Positions 1 through 8,103 of a stretch of 64,000 nucleotides of DNA are shown one piece after another. The position numbers and the translations under genes are program-made. The stretch comes from JBAIYU01 sp036763085 (GTDB lineage Bacteria; Bacillota; Negativicutes; DSM-1736; Dendrosporobacteraceae): assembly GCF_036763085.1 (NCBI RefSeq), contig NZ_JBAIYU010000021.1, positions 62,001 to 126,000 of the forward strand. The letters are read 5' to 3'. The first letter of the stretch is position 1. Each line of letters starts with the position of its first letter. The notes beneath the pieces are model-generated. The model made no database searches and was not told where the DNA came from. It was given only the letters and a program-made list of their open reading frames with translations.

Positions 1-2774
1 TACATCTCAAAGCCAACACTAGCAATATGTCCATGCTGCTGAGCACCTAATAAATTACCGGCGCCACGTATTTCAAGATCACGCATGGCTATTTTAAAGC
101 CAGCACCTAATTCAGCAAACTCCTTTATAGCCTGCAGCCGTTTTTCGGCAACCTCAGTTAATACTTTATCAGCGCGATAAGTGAAATAAGCAAACGCCAT
201 TCGGTGTGATCGCCCCACACGACCGCGCATCTGATAAAGCTGCGATAACCCAAAATGATCTGCATCATAAATAATAATAGTATTAGCATTTGAAACATCT
301 AGACCATTTTCAATTATGCTTGTGCAAACAAGTACATCATCATGTCCTTCATAAAAATCAAGCATAACCTGCTCTAAAAGTTCTTCCGGCATTTGTCCGT
401 GGGCACTTCTAATTTTTGCGTCAGGCAGAATTTCTGACAGCTGCCGCTGTACCTTATCTATAGTCTCTACTCTATTATAAACAAAATACACTTGTCCGCC
501 GCGTTTTAGTTCCCTCTTGATAGCATCGCGAATTATCTGTTCGTGATATTCAACGACATATGTTTGCACAGGGAATCGGTCTTCTGGAGGTGTTTCGATT
601 ATACTCATGTCTCGGGCATTTACAAGGGACATATGAAGGGTACGCGGTATTGGTGTAGCACTAAGCGTTAGGACGTCAATATTACTCCGCCATTTTTTAA
701 GTTTTTCCTTTTGGGCTACGCCAAAACGCTGTTCCTCATCCACTATTAATAAACCTAAATCCTTAAATACCACATCAGAATTTAGGATACGATGCGTGCC
801 AATTAGTACATCAACCTGACCCGTAGTTACTTTACTTATGGTCGCCTTTTGTTCTTTTGCACTTCTAAAGCGGCTTACAACGTCCACAACCGGGCCAAAT
901 CCGGCAAATCGGTTCATGAAGGTCTGATAATGCTGCTGTGCTAAAACGGTGGTCGGCACAAGTACTGCCACTTGTTTGCCGCTCATAACTGCTTTAAATG
1001 CAGCTCTTATAGCTACCTCAGTTTTTCCAAATCCTACATCACCGCATAACAGCCTATCCATGGGTCTTGGCCTTTCCATATCAGCTTTAATTTCAGCAAT
1101 AGCTGCCAGTTGGTCAGGCGTCTCTTCATAAGGAAAAGCTTCTTCGAATTCTTTTTGCCAAGGAGTATCAGGATCAAATGCGTAACCAGTATTGACTTGG
1201 CGCTCTGCATATAAACCTAGCAATTCTTTAGCCATGTCAGCAACAGCCGACTTAGCTTTAGTTTTAGCTTTCAGCCATTCGGTGCCGCCCATTTTATGCA
1301 GACGCGGCGCTTCCCATTCAGACCCAATATACTTTTGCAGCAAGTGAACTTGGTCAGTTGGAACGTAAAGTTTATCTTCTCCAGCGTATCTAATATGCAG
1401 GTAGTCTTTATGTATACCACCAACATTTAATGTTTCAACGCCAACATATTTTCCAATACCATGGCTAGCGTGTACAACATAGTCGCCAATGTTAATGTCC
1501 CGAAAATACGTTATTTGCTGGCCCTTTGAAGCTCTAGGCCGAGGCCGTTTTTTCTGACGACCGAATATATCTTTTTCAGTAATAACAGCCAGTTGAGCCT
1601 GAGGAAATTCAAATCCGGCAGATAATGTTCCGGTAGTAACCAAAACTGTTCCCTCGACCAGGGTTTCTATTTTATCACTATAAATTGCTGGTATTCCCTG
1701 TTCTGAAAGATTTTGCTGAAAAGATATTGCTTTATCGTTTGTTGATAAGAAAATTATCGGATAGTATTTTTTTTCAAGCCAAGTGGACAACTCGCTTTCG
1801 ACTAAGTCCATCTGTTTGTGAAATGAAGCAACGCCTTTAGCGACAGCACTAATGATGTCGCTAGGCTCAGTATATGGAATTTTCTGCAGCATAAGTGATA
1901 AATAAACTATATTATAATGTTTTGCTGCAGTCATAATATCAGACCAATTAAATGAACGCTTCTTTAATTCGGGGTTTTCTTTTATTAGTTTGCTTATATG
2001 CTCTCTGATTCTAGTAGGCTCATCAAAGATAACAGTAGCTTGAGCTGGCAAATATGATAAAAATACCGCAGCCTTTCCGCTATGCTCAGGTTCAGTGAGC
2101 GGTAGTATGTCTGCTTGGGCAATATTGTTACTAGACCGCTGGTTTACTGTATCAAACTCACGCAATGAATCGATTTCATCCCCAAAAAACTCCATCCTCA
2201 GCGGGGCCGTACGATTTACTGGAAAGACATCAATAATGCCTCCCCTGGCACTGAACTGACCAATACTGTCAACTTGGTCGACCCGTTCATAGCCGAACCT
2301 GACCAAGTTTTCCAGCACCTGCTCACGCGCAATTTCTATCCCAACTGCTAAATTCAGCCTGTTGTTTTCGAATTCTTGTCTTGATAAACCCTTTTGTACC
2401 GCTGCCTCAGCTGTGACCAATACAATTATTTTTTCTTGGCGAACAAGCCTTCCTAACACATCCATGCGCCGCGCAGCCAATTCAACACTCTTGGCGGCAG
2501 CAGAAAAAGTTATAATATCAAGCGCAGGTAGATCAATAACAATTGTTTCTGGTAATAATGTCGTCAAATCAGATCTTAGCTGCTCTAATCCTTCATTACT
2601 GCCAGTAACAACTACGGTAGTACGCGGATTTCTATAATATGCTGCTGCAATCACAGCACTCTTTTGTGTACCGGTTATACCATAAACTACACTTTGTCCT
2701 ATTTCTCCATTATAGCTATCTATCGCCTTTCTTAGCGCCGCATCGTTAGCCATAACCTCGAAAAGTTTATTCAT
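1..2774 (-). CDS. mfd: Transcription-repair coupling factor Mfd (3' end beyond window)
   Basis: ATP-dependent translocase that removes RNA polymerase stalled at DNA lesions and recruits UvrA. The reading frame is open from an ATG at 2774 to the left edge, about 924 residues; Mfd proteins usually have 1,100-1,200, so the C-terminal domain lies outside. The N-terminus reads MNKLFEVMANDAALRKAI. The helicase DEEQRFGV box is coded near 730-745, and the IRGAGNLLG...QHGHI motif typical of Mfd/RecG lies at the very edge. A GGTGAGGTG Shine-Dalgarno sits just upstream of the start. It lies downstream of fin on the same strand, as in Bacillus (fin-mfd). Identification is secure. Confidence 0.97.
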   Translation of the reverse strand, partial: MNKLFEVMANDAALRKAIDSYNGEIGQSVVYGITGTQKSAVIAAAYYRNPRTTVVVTGSNEGLEQLRSDLTTLLPETIVIDLPALDIITFSAAAKSVELAARRMDVLGRLVRQEKIIVLVTAEAAVQKGLSRQEFENNRLNLAVGIEIAREQVLENLVRFGYERVDQVDSIGQFSARGGIIDVFPVNRTAPLRMEFFGDEIDSLREFDTVNQRSSNNIAQADILPLTEPEHSGKAAVFLSYLPAQATVIFDEPTRIREHISKLIKENPELKKRSFNWSDIMTAAKHYNIVYLSLMLQKIPYTEPSDIISAVAKGVASFHKQMDLVESELSTWLEKKYYPIIFLSTNDKAISFQQNLSEQGIPAIYSDKIETLVEGTVLVTTGTLSAGFEFPQAQLAVITEKDIFGRQKKRPRPRASKGQQITYFRDINIGDYVVHASHGIGKYVGVETLNVGGIHKDYLHIRYAGEDKLYVPTDQVHLLQKYIGSEWEAPRLHKMGGTEWLKAKTKAKSAVADMAKELLGLYAERQVNTGYAFDPDTPWQKEFEEAFPYEETPDQLAAIAEIKADMERPRPMDRLLCGDVGFGKTEVAIRAAFKAVMSGKQVAVLVPTTVLAQQHYQTFMNRFAGFGPVVDVVSRFRSAKEQKATISKVTTGQVDVLIGTHRILNSDVVFKDLGLLIVDEEQRFGVAQKEKLKKWRSNIDVLTLSATPIPRTLHMSLVNARDMSIIETPPEDRFPVQTYVVEYHEQIIRDAIKRELKRGGQVYFVYNRVETIDKVQRQLSEILPDAKIRSAHGQMPEELLEQVMLDFYEGHDDVLVCTSIIENGLDVSNANTIIIYDADHFGLSQLYQMRGRVGRSHRMAFAYFTYRADKVLTEVAEKRLQAIKEFAELGAGFKIAMRDLEIRGAGNLLGAQQHGHIASVGFEM

Positions 2775-2952
2775 TACTACACCTCACCCATCTAGAAAAC
2801 GCCTACAGTCCTTAAACTGAAGGCTAGGATATACTAATATTATTCAACTAAGTATCCAGAAAGTATTGCTTTTTCCTCTCAATTAGACGTCCGAAAATAA
2901 AGGCCGTCTCCAACTTAAAACCGAAAACACGATTTTCAAACCGTACAAAAAG

Positions 2953-2976
2953 GGGCTTTAGCTATTGCTAAAGCCC
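2953..2976 (-). terminator. Terminator after fin
   Basis: Perfect 10-bp stem GGGCTTTAGC/GCTAAAGCCC with a 4-nt loop; on the minus strand it is followed by CCTTTTTG. It lies between fin and mfd, so mfd may also have its own promoter in the 180 bp before its start. Confidence 0.75.
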
Positions 2977-3014
2977 TATATACACTTAATTTAATCATTT
3001 AATATTGTAATCTA

Positions 3015-3257
3015 TCAATGCAAATAATTTGTGCCTTTGGTCCACAACTGCTGTTCATCCGCTATCCCCAGAGCCTCTATGCAACTGTCACAAAATGATT
3101 TGACAAGCATAGTGTTTGTTGACAGATCAGTTTTTATTATATCTTGACGCTCTTCACCAGTCAAGCAATCAAATCCGAACTTAACTTCGTCCACTTGATC
3201 AACCTCTAATGCGGCTATTGACTCACCGCAGCATTCACAGTTATAAAAAATCTTCAT
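3015..3257 (-). CDS. fin: Anti-sigma-F factor Fin (YabK family)
   Basis: Eighty-residue protein with two CxxC pairs (CECC near residue 8, CDSC near residue 56), the LTGEERQDII segment and the C-terminal CIEALG...QLW stretch, which resemble the Fin/YabK family. In Bacillus subtilis Fin is made in the forespore, binds sigma-F and helps the switch to sigma-G; the cysteines bind zinc. The gene lies immediately upstream of mfd on the same strand, the same order as in Bacilli and Clostridia, which supports the call strongly. A GGAGGTTTAG ribosome site precedes the ATG. The family match is from memory of the motif pattern. Presence of fin indicates an endospore former. Confidence 0.82.
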   Translation of the reverse strand: MKIFYNCECCGESIAALEVDQVDEVKFGFDCLTGEERQDIIKTDLSTNTMLVKSFCDSCIEALGIADEQQLWTKGTNYLH

Positions 3258-3288
3258 CTCGCTAAACCTCCTGATAAAATGAGACTTA

Positions 3289-3405
3289 TTCAGATGGAGT
3301 TACCTACGCCTGCAGATAGAACTCCATCTGAATTTCTAGTCAAATTTATCCAAGGCCTCCAACCGCACCTAACTGATCATTAGAACGGATTAGCCATCGG
3401 ATAAA
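3289..3405. repeat. Intergenic palindromic repeat, copy A
   Basis: A perfect 13-bp inverted repeat, TTCAGATGGAGTT (3289-3301) and AACTCCATCTGAA (3320-3332), followed by a module ending CGGATTAGCCATCGGAT. Related modules recur at 45872-45945 and 53520-53632, always between genes. It looks like a dispersed non-coding repeat family. Confidence 0.55.
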
Positions 3406-3414
3406 CAATACCCA

Positions 3415-3795
3415 TTACGAGTAGATGCGGACAACAGTTACATTCCATATTAAATGTGATATTATACCGGCAGCAAGTGCCAACAAAAAACTGCTGCTTA
3501 TAGCCAATATGAAAATAGTCATTGCACCAAACAAGCTATGCCCAGCAATACTAAATAGCGCTGCCTTTAGTCCGTTATAGCGGTTATGATAGTAATCATA
3601 GCCAGCCTCAACAAATCCAAAAGTTATATGGGCGGCTAATATATCAGCTCCTAAATAAAATGCCAGCGTCGTTTTAGTGACTTCTTCTAAAATCGGACTA
3701 TAACTAATAACTGTCTGGATACCCACACGCCTAATTAAAATGCGATTCAACAAAAAACTAAGCGAAGCTACCAGACATCCAATAACATATCCCAT
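3415..3795 (-). CDS. Small PrsW-like membrane protein (putative intramembrane glutamic protease)
   Basis: A 126-residue protein with about four hydrophobic segments. The motif order matches PrsW-type membrane proteases: PILEEVTK (the EExxK box) near residue 34, FGFVEAGYDYY (acidic residue plus aromatic) near 60, GHSLFGAM with a histidine near 86, and SHLIWN (HxxxN) near 115. PrsW itself cleaves anti-sigma factors in Bacillus and is longer (over 200 residues), so this would be a minimal version. The start is an ATG behind GAGGTAGGT. It sits alone between the fin-mfd pair and a cell-wall hydrolase. No substrate can be named; the protease assignment is inference from motif order. Confidence 0.5.
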   Translation of the reverse strand: MGYVIGCLVASLSFLLNRILIRRVGIQTVISYSPILEEVTKTTLAFYLGADILAAHITFGFVEAGYDYYHNRYNGLKAALFSIAGHSLFGAMTIFILAISSSFLLALAAGIISHLIWNVTVVRIYS

Positions 3796-3892
3796 ACCTA
3801 CCTCTATTTTGGATTCTTATAAATATTATCACCGATGTTTTTAGTGCTTATACTTCTACAACAGCTTCTCTCCTACTTAAAATGTAAGAATT

Positions 3893-3973
3893 AAAAAAAC
3901 CGCAAAGGCAGTAACTTTTAAAGATCGAAATTATAGTAATATCGATCTTTAAAAAGTTTAGCCTTGCGGTTTT
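3893..3973. terminator. Long imperfect palindrome / bidirectional terminator
   Basis: AAAACCGCAAAGGC pairs with GCCTTGCGGTTTT, and inside it AAAGATCGA pairs with TCGATCTTT. It follows the minus-strand M23 gene by about 10 bp, and both flanks carry A/T runs, so it can end transcription in either direction. At about 80 nt it is longer than needed for a terminator. Confidence 0.7.
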
Positions 3974-3983
3974 ACTTAGTTAT

Positions 3984-4868
3984 TTAAGGTAAGACATTCA
4001 TTGGGTTAATTGGATTTCCATCTTTATGTACTTCAAAGTGCAAATGCGGCCCAGTCGAATAACCGGTATTACCCATTAAGCCAATTTTTTGACCACTCTT
4101 TACGTACTGCCCAACACCTACGGTAAAGCTTGCTAAATGCCCATATAGTGTCGTATATCCATTATTGTGCTCAATCATTAGAGTATAACCATAGCCTCCA
4201 TACCAGCCTGCGTAAGTTACCCGCCCCGATAGTGCAGCCGTGATAGGTGTTCCGACATCATTAGCAATATCGATACCAGCATGAAGCCTTCCCCATCGCC
4301 TGCCAAACCCTGAAGTAAATTCGCCGTCCGTTGGCCACATAACACGGCTAACTGCCGATCTCGAAACCGGAACTGATGGTAAATCACTTCTAGCTATAAG
4401 CTTTCCACCAGGAACAAATATTTTTTCACCAATAGCTAAGCCATCGCTATTTTTATTATTTGCGCTAAGTATTGCTTGGATGTCAATGCTATACATATTT
4501 GATATTCGCCAGAGTGTGTCTCCCATGTCTACTGTGTGCAAAACACCCTTCTGCGGCAAAATTGCTAATTTATCACCAGGTTGTAGTGTTTCATCAATAT
4601 CAGGATTAGCACCTAAAATTGTATCAACATCAATAGAATATGCCTCAGCGATAGTACTTAGAGTTTCACCCGCACTGACAGTGTGGTTTTTAATTGCCGC
4701 AATCCCCTTAGGCTCTACCGGCTGCGCTTCTACTGTGGTCTCCGGGGGGGGCGGGTTTGGGGCTGGCTTGTCCCTTTGAGATACTCCAAAGATCAATAGT
4801 GGTATTAGAGTAATAATTATCAACAGAGCCGTTAGTACTGGCTGCTTCTTAACCTTAGTTAAGTCCAT
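3984..4868 (-). CDS. M23 family peptidoglycan endopeptidase with two LysM domains
   Basis: About 294 residues from the ATG at 4868, chosen because GAGGTG lies 6 nt upstream; an in-frame TTG at 4886 overlaps that ribosome site. There is an N-terminal membrane anchor (LLIIITLIPLLIFGV), a proline-rich linker, two LysM repeats (roughly 60-105 and 108-152, each opening with HTV.xGxTLxxI), then a LytM/M23 domain over the last ~100 residues. The zinc ligands are visible in LHAGIDIA (HxxxD) and PHLHFEVH (HxH). Such proteins cut peptide cross-links of peptidoglycan at the cell surface, and SpoIIQ/SpoIVFA-like members act in sporulation. Whether this one is vegetative or sporulation-specific cannot be told. 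Confidence 0.88.
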   Translation of the reverse strand: MDLTKVKKQPVLTALLIIITLIPLLIFGVSQRDKPAPNPPPPETTVEAQPVEPKGIAAIKNHTVSAGETLSTIAEAYSIDVDTILGANPDIDETLQPGDKLAILPQKGVLHTVDMGDTLWRISNMYSIDIQAILSANNKNSDGLAIGEKIFVPGGKLIARSDLPSVPVSRSAVSRVMWPTDGEFTSGFGRRWGRLHAGIDIANDVGTPITAALSGRVTYAGWYGGYGYTLMIEHNNGYTTLYGHLASFTVGVGQYVKSGQKIGLMGNTGYSTGPHLHFEVHKDGNPINPMNVLP

Positions 4869-5377
4869 TACGTCACCTCGGTTCAATAATATTAAATTCG
4901 ATATTAGAATAAGCTATTAGTACCCTTTTTATACGAAATTTGGCATAATCTTCAGGTATTGGCTAAAATTGCAGATTACCAACAGCCTAGTTTATATACA
5001 ATGCCAAAATAAAAGGCAGGTCCATGACCTGCCCTTTATTACACTTGCCATGTAAACTCATCTAGTATATTTTCTATAATAATAATCTTTTAATGGAATT
5101 ATTATATCATATCTGGGAACGAATAGGAAATGTAAAATTGCTACGTTAGTTCTCTGTACTAAGTATTACTAGAATTTTGATAATAATCAAGGGAAGAATA
5201 CATTAGGATACGGAGGTGAATATAGCGTAATTAACCTTAACAATTGTTCTTAATTATACGGTACATTGGCAATGCTATAAAATAGACAAAAACAAAAATA
5301 AATTTAGTAAGTAAACTGCACATAAATAGTATTAACAGGGTAAAACTACGTTTAGCTAATTAGTGAAAGGAATTACA
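4869..5377. other. 509-bp intergenic region with orphan terminator and possible minus-strand promoter
   Basis: There is no convincing protein gene between the M23 start (4868) and the ATG at 5378. It holds a minus-strand intrinsic terminator (5004-5033) without a coding gene behind it, and 68 bp upstream of that an extended minus-strand -10 element (TGATATAAT, 5101-5109). A GGAGGTGA at 5211-5218 has no usable start codon after it. Confidence 0.5.
5004..5095 (-). ncRNA. Candidate small RNA (~90 nt)
   Basis: On the minus strand, an extended -10 (TGATATAAT, complement of 5101-5109) would start transcription near 5095. The transcript would end at a GC-rich hairpin (GGCAGGTC/GACCTGCC, 5015-5033) followed by TTTTATTTT. 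No open frame with a ribosome site is contained. The -35 region (TTCCTA at 17-bp spacing) is poor. The strong terminator with no gene in front is the main evidence. Confidence 0.35.
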
Positions 5378-5755
5378 ATGAACACTAGAGCAATCAACGC
5401 AGCGGATTTATTGACTTCACTTTCGCAAGGTAAAACTATTCTTCTCTTGCAAGCCTTAGATCCTAATCTTTTAGATCAAATGGAGTATAGTCTGGATTTT
5501 ATCCATCACTGCAAACTAAAATTAGATACTGCTCCAAATGTATTTGATGATTTTTTAACTAGCGGTTTGTTGCTAATAGAGGAAGATTTATCTAGAGCAA
5601 ATATGGACTTTATTTTTTCGCTTGTTGAGTTTCTAAAAAGCCCCCGTTTTAAAAATGTTATCTCTAGTTACCTCTATATTGATGGAAATCGAGTAACTGC
5701 TGAAGAAGATTTGAAATTTGTTTCTCATGAAGCAAATACCCCTCTGCTTCATTGA
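5378..5755 (+). CDS. Hypothetical protein, 125 residues
   Basis: Not recognised. The ATG at 5378 is preferred over an in-frame GTG at 5363 because AAAGGA lies 7 nt upstream of it. The protein is soluble, leucine-rich and mildly acidic, with no signal peptide, membrane segment, cysteine cluster or repeat. A helical pattern (LLTSLSQGKTILLLQALDP) opens it. It is followed on the same strand by another small unrecognised gene. Composition and codon use resemble the neighbouring genes, so it is likely a real lineage-specific gene. Confidence 0.6.
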   Translation: MNTRAINAADLLTSLSQGKTILLLQALDPNLLDQMEYSLDFIHHCKLKLDTAPNVFDDFLTSGLLLIEEDLSRANMDFIFSLVEFLKSPRFKNVISSYLYIDGNRVTAEEDLKFVSHEANTPLLH

Positions 5756-5899
5756 AATCTCATTATTTAACTGCCGTTGGAGGCGGTATTTTATTCTAAC
5801 TAAGTCCCATTTTCAAGAATAATTTTGCTAGAATTAGACATAATATTAACTATAGTTTTGATTAACTATGAAAATCGTATATTGGGGAGGGACTTCTCC

Positions 5900-6091
5900 A
5901 TGAAAATGAATTATGAACCAGAACTGACTTCCTATTCTTTGCCGAGAGAAGAAGTAGAAAAGTTATTATCACAATACGGTAGTAAGCTTGAACCGATTGA
6001 CAGCCATAAGCTAGCGCAACATAAAGCTAAGCAGCTAAAGACAAAGTTCTATAATCAAAAGTTTTCCAAACAAGGCAGCGTTACAATGTAA
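5900..6091 (+). CDS. Hypothetical protein, 63 residues
   Basis: Not recognised. The start is the ATG at 5900 because GGGGAGGG ends 8 nt before it; the frame stays open upstream, but those residues look non-coding. The protein is short, charged and probably helical, rich in Lys, Gln and Glu (REEVEKLLSQYGSKLEP...KAKQLKTKFYNQKF), with no membrane segment. It is followed by an intrinsic terminator at 6193-6228, so it may form one unit with the gene at 5378. Confidence 0.6.
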   Translation: MKMNYEPELTSYSLPREEVEKLLSQYGSKLEPIDSHKLAQHKAKQLKTKFYNQKFSKQGSVTM

Positions 6092-6192
6092 AAATATCAC
6101 TTTTCTGCTATTTGCTTTTTTATACGGTATATTATTCCAACATATTTTCCAATAATAATAATATTGCTTTAACCTTATAGTTCTCTCCTTTA

Positions 6193-6228
6193 CTTAAGAT
6201 ATTGTCGGATATCTTAAGTTCTTTTTTT
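6193..6228 (+). terminator. Terminator
   Basis: Perfect 10-bp stem CTTAAGATAT/ATATCTTAAG, loop TGTCGG, then TTCTTTTTTT. It ends the plus-strand unit of small genes at 5378-6091. Confidence 0.85.
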
Positions 6229-6274
6229 ATGCAGCATAATAATAATGTTTTCTAGGCTGTTTCTTATCATAAGT

Positions 6275-6294
6275 AAAAAACGCCTGCTACGGCG
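6275..6294 (-). terminator. Terminator
   Basis: CGCC/GGCG stem with a 6-nt loop and TTTTTT on the minus strand, 11 bp beyond the stop of the gene at 6305-6610. Confidence 0.65.
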
Positions 6295-6304
6295 TAATTT
6301 TACC

Positions 6305-6610
6305 TTAATCAATTTTTATATTGAGCAATTTAAAAGCAATGCTATCAGAAAGACTTTCGGTTATTTCGCTTAATCTTATTAATTCTGGTTTTTGCGAATT
6401 ACTCAAATGTAGGTAGAGATTCAAAATAACATTAGTATTTTTATCTTCTTCACGATCATACGTAACCATTGGCGAATCTACAATGATCTCATTAGCTATG
6501 TCTTTTAGCTTATCTTCAACTTCAGATATTACACTTTCTGTTTCCTGGGGATCTGCGAGCTGGACCTTAAGCGCAAAAACCCGAAACAGCTTGCCTTCTT
6601 TAAGATACAT
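6305..6610 (-). CDS. Hypothetical protein, 101 residues
   Basis: Not recognised. The ATG is preceded by GGGGGAGAGATG. The protein alternates strand- and helix-like stretches (LFRVFALKVQL...VISEVEDKLKDIANEIIVDSP), is acidic, and lacks cysteines, signal peptide and membrane segments. The layout would suit a small alpha/beta fold, but that is a guess. It is a single-gene unit with its own terminator. Confidence 0.6.
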   Translation of the reverse strand: MYLKEGKLFRVFALKVQLADPQETESVISEVEDKLKDIANEIIVDSPMVTYDREEDKNTNVILNLYLHLSNSQKPELIRLSEITESLSDSIAFKLLNIKID

Positions 6611-6717
6611 AATTACATCTCTCCCCCTTAATCACTTTTGTATATGGTATTCAATATTAGGAAAAATAGTTACCAAATGATAAGGATGCTACTCTATTAT
6701 GCTTACTGGGATTGACA

Positions 6718-6739
6718 TGAAAAAAGAGCCTTTCGGCTC
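6718..6739 (-). terminator. Terminator
   Basis: GAGCC/GGCTC stem with tetraloop, followed on the minus strand by TTTTTTC. It lies directly after the 31-codon gene at 6751-6846. Confidence 0.7.
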
Positions 6740-6750
6740 AAAAGTTTAAA

Positions 6751-6846
6751 TCATGCCTTTGATCGTATGCATAATATTAACGCAAAGATTAGAGAAGCAA
6801 GGCTAACAACCCCAAATCCGATAATGTATGTCCTAATGATATCCAT
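6751..6846 (-). CDS. Small single-span membrane protein, 31 residues
   Basis: A very short frame: MDIIRTYIIGFGVVSLASLI then FALILCIRSKA. It has one continuous hydrophobic segment of about 20 residues, and the positive tail (RSK) suggests the C-terminus stays inside. The ATG at 6846 is preceded by GGGAGGGGGCC, and the stop is followed within 12 bp by an intrinsic terminator, so start, stop, ribosome site and terminator all agree. Small membrane peptides of this size often regulate a larger membrane partner, but none is adjacent. No known family was recognised. Confidence 0.65.
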   Translation of the reverse strand: MDIIRTYIIGFGVVSLASLIFALILCIRSKA

Positions 6847-7098
6847 TATGAGGCCCCCTCCCATATTCTCTTTACTTTATTATATCATTATCAGTATTTT
6901 CTGTTAATTAATTTTAAGAAACTTTGTCAAGTATACAAAACTTCTAAAACTTTAACAGAACATTTTATTATGTTGGATTTAGGAATTTCTATTAAGTAAT
7001 CCATATTCAAACTTTGGCTAAAACAAAAGAGGTTTTAATAGTAATAACTAGAACGTTAGTATTGTGAGTACTTTGAAGTACTAAAGGTAGGGTTGACT
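6847..7098. other. Intergenic region, nothing recognised
   Basis: AT-rich stretch of about 250 bp between divergent small genes. It presumably holds the promoters of both; no clear -35/-10 pair or hairpin stands out. Confidence 0.4.
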
Positions 7099-7287
7099 AT
7101 GGGCGACAAAAGACCAAGTCAACTCCCTGCAGTTACTCGTACTGAGGTCAGCTATTTGGATATACGGGGCAACCCAACTACTCCGAAGTATGCGGTAAGG
7201 GTGATTACCAGAGAGTATGATGCGGACGGTAATCTGATTTGTACCAAAATGACCTTAAACGCTCGTAATTTTAATGAAATATATTAA
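7099..7287 (+). CDS. Hypothetical protein, 62 residues
   Basis: Not recognised. The ATG at 7099 is preferred (AGGTAGGG 6 nt before) over an in-frame TTG at 7093 that abuts the ribosome site. The protein reads like a small beta-rich domain (TEVSYLDIRGNPTTPKYAVR, then EYDADGNLICTKMTLNARNF), with no membrane segment. A strong terminator follows at once, so it is a complete single-gene unit. Confidence 0.6.
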   Translation: MGDKRPSQLPAVTRTEVSYLDIRGNPTTPKYAVRVITREYDADGNLICTKMTLNARNFNEIY

Positions 7288-7330
7288 CAGACTAGCGGGG
7301 AACTGACCCCTTGCTAGTCTGTTTGTTTTT
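7288..7330 (+). terminator. Terminator
   Basis: Stem CAGACTAGCGGGG / CCCCTTGCTAGTCTG with a one-base bulge, then TTTGTTTTT, starting right at the stop codon of the gene at 7099-7287. Confidence 0.9.
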
Positions 7331-7413
7331 ATTGGATCAAATAGTGTTTTCAGCATCAATTAACCAAACTATTTTCAATAAAAATCTATAATTACAAATA
7401 AAGAATACCTAAA

Positions 7414-7806
7414 TTATACCTTCTCGGACTTATACTTCATATCCATTTTTAACACATGGTTTATAAACCATTGGTTTATAAACGGCAGCATTTGAATGGC
7501 GATTAATTTATTTCCATTTGCACTAGCAGCTTTGATTTCTTTAATTTTTTTAATGAAAACTTTATGTTGTTCTTTATGCTCCTGCAGATCAGGATGTTCA
7601 ATAGCTTTAAGATAACTTTCTTCGCGCATAAAATGGATAAGTGAGTATGACTCTAAGTCTTTAATGAGATTTGAAGCTATTTCAAAGGTTTGACCTGTTC
7701 TCATCGACTCCATTAGGGCAGTAATTACATTTATAAGTTTTTGATGATCTTCATCCATTTGCTTAATATTTACGCTATACTCACTTTTCCAGCCCTTTAT
7801 AAGCAC
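7414..7806 (-). CDS. Bacteriohemerythrin
   Basis: Four-helix non-haem di-iron protein that binds oxygen; in anaerobes it is thought to act as oxygen sensor, store or scavenger. All seven usual iron ligands are present at the expected spacing: His21, His58, Glu62, His77, His81, His117 and Asp122. Length (130 residues) is normal for a stand-alone bacteriohemerythrin. The start is GTG, 5 nt after AAGGAGTG. It has no chemoreceptor domain and no operon partner. Confidence 0.93.
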   Translation of the reverse strand: MLIKGWKSEYSVNIKQMDEDHQKLINVITALMESMRTGQTFEIASNLIKDLESYSLIHFMREESYLKAIEHPDLQEHKEQHKVFIKKIKEIKAASANGNKLIAIQMLPFINQWFINHVLKMDMKYKSEKV

Positions 7807-8003
7807 ATAATCACTCCTTAGCGTAGAAATTAAAACCCTTATTTTGTAAATTATTTGGCTAATATAATATTAACACGAATTCATGATTAAGACACGGTCG
7901 TATTCTACACTACTAGTTTTACATACCTACCAATAGATAAACATGTCAAAAAGCCCCCCATATGAATAGGGGGCATAATACCTTTAAAATGTAGAACTAT
8001 ACG
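7807..8003. other. Boundary of the accessory island
   Basis: No gene. It contains the terminator hairpin at 7948-7974 that follows the truncated glpX tail on the minus strand. Confidence 0.5.
7948..7974 (-). terminator. Terminator after glpX tail copy
   Basis: GCCCCCC/GGGGGC stem followed on the minus strand by TTTTTGACA. It stands in the same place as the GGGGGG-type terminator of intact glpX (11833-11868), so it probably travelled or stayed with the duplicated tail. Confidence 0.65.
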
Positions 8004-8103
8004 GTTTAACAAAAAGCGGTTTGCGGTCAAACTTGTAGATGGCATCCACAAATCTGACTGTTCCTGATTTATAACGCATAACAATGGAATGTGTTCTTGC
8101 ACC
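8004..8103 (-). pseudogene. Truncated second copy of the glpX 3' end
   Basis: About 100 bp match the last 33 codons of the intact glpX (11905-12003) with some six substitutions. The homology starts sharply at GGTGCAAG and ends within the last codons at TTTGTTAAAC, after which one base is missing and the frame runs on. There is no start codon or ribosome site, so it is not expressed as a protein. With the intact gene 3.8 kb away in the same orientation, it forms a direct repeat flanking the CBO0543 island. Several substitutions are silent, so it is old but was under constraint or recently conserved. Confidence 0.85.

Noticed and set aside
7905..8102. 65-codon minus-strand frame
   Set aside because: It reads the glpX tail copy in a shifted frame; the glpX homology is in another frame.
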